This document shows, one piece after another, positions 63,954 to 64,000 of a stretch of 64,000 nt of DNA. Each line of letters opens with the position of its first letter. Position 1 is the stretch's first letter. Source of the stretch: JAIBJN01 sp963699495 (GTDB lineage: Bacteria; Actinomycetota; Thermoleophilia; Gaiellales; Gaiellaceae); NCBI GenBank assembly GCA_963699495.1, contig CAVOUB010000005.1:1-64000 (forward strand), given 5' to 3'. A program made the position numbers and the translations under genes. The notes beneath the pieces were generated by a model that was not told where the DNA came from, did not search any database, and was given only the letters and a program-made list of their open reading frames with translations.

Positions 63954-64000
63954 GTGCACGCCATCCTCAGAAAGTACCTCGCCGACCGAGGCACTCACCT
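63954..64000 (+). CDS. Possible 5' end of a gene cut by the window edge
   Basis: GTG 63954 opens a frame reading VHAILRKYLADRGTH to the edge. TAGACT lies 8 nt upstream, the same spacing and hexamer as before the HAD gene, so a leaderless gene may begin here. Too short to identify. Confidence 0.3.
   Translation, partial: MHAILRKYLADRGTH

Overview
The window is about 70% GC and gene-dense. It looks like a chromosomal piece of a high-GC actinobacterium. The support is the actinobacterial style of gene content (GAP/Sap-family membrane proteins, MMPL transporter, DEDDh-GIY-YIG nuclease, a CGAAC-N4-GTTCG SOS box) and start sites that often lack a Shine-Dalgarno. A Thermoleophilia-like lineage is my guess from overall feel, not something the sequence proves. 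I see no tRNA, rRNA, CRISPR array, prophage or complete IS.

Region 1 (1 to about 29.7 kb) reads as a stress-response and envelope island. On the minus strand lie glutamate decarboxylase, two Usp-like proteins, a TRIC-type channel, a 14-TM drug/proton antiporter, a carboxymuconolactone-decarboxylase-like protein, a MalT-type LuxR regulator and a NarL-type response regulator. On the plus strand follow a receiver-only protein, an arylsulfatase, DUF1269, SDR, flavodoxin-like and TerB-like proteins and a GAP-family protein. Then come a SulP permease, a DUF6325-like protein, a NarX-like histidine kinase, an AI-2E/flippase fusion, a holin-like/phosphodiesterase fusion and an MMPL exporter. A 22-bp element (TCATCC-N4-GGGGTGATGC core) occurs five times here, each time ahead of a stress-type gene, and nowhere in the housekeeping half. 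It is my best candidate for a regulon operator or promoter. Genes between 9.5 and 13.9 kb carry 17 apparent frameshifts with no internal stops, mostly +1. This points to sequence error, or less likely very young decay.

Region 2 (29.7 to 41.4 kb) holds FabI, a histone-deacetylase-like amidohydrolase, an SDR, PAP2-type and flippase-like membrane proteins, a PlsC-like acyltransferase and a thioredoxin-like protein. A minus-strand run of six genes follows, HAD - acpS - nnr - ybaK - alr - cca, in which every neighbour overlaps by 4 or 8 nt.

Region 3 (41.4 to 64 kb) holds ArfB, CopC-CopD, glmS, glmM, rpsI and rplM, three MFS transporters, acylphosphatase, guaA-guaB, a PfkB kinase, a D,D-carboxypeptidase, a LysM protein, pyrF, an SOS-boxed nuclease, HU, pyrE and a Roadblock-like protein.

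Two copies of a 160-162 bp element (34055-34214 and 51652-51813) sit exactly between the stop codons of convergent genes. They have about 16-bp terminal inverted repeats and an 11-bp hairpin whose stem is identical in both copies. They look like a MITE or a structured intergenic element and are the most unusual repeat in the window.
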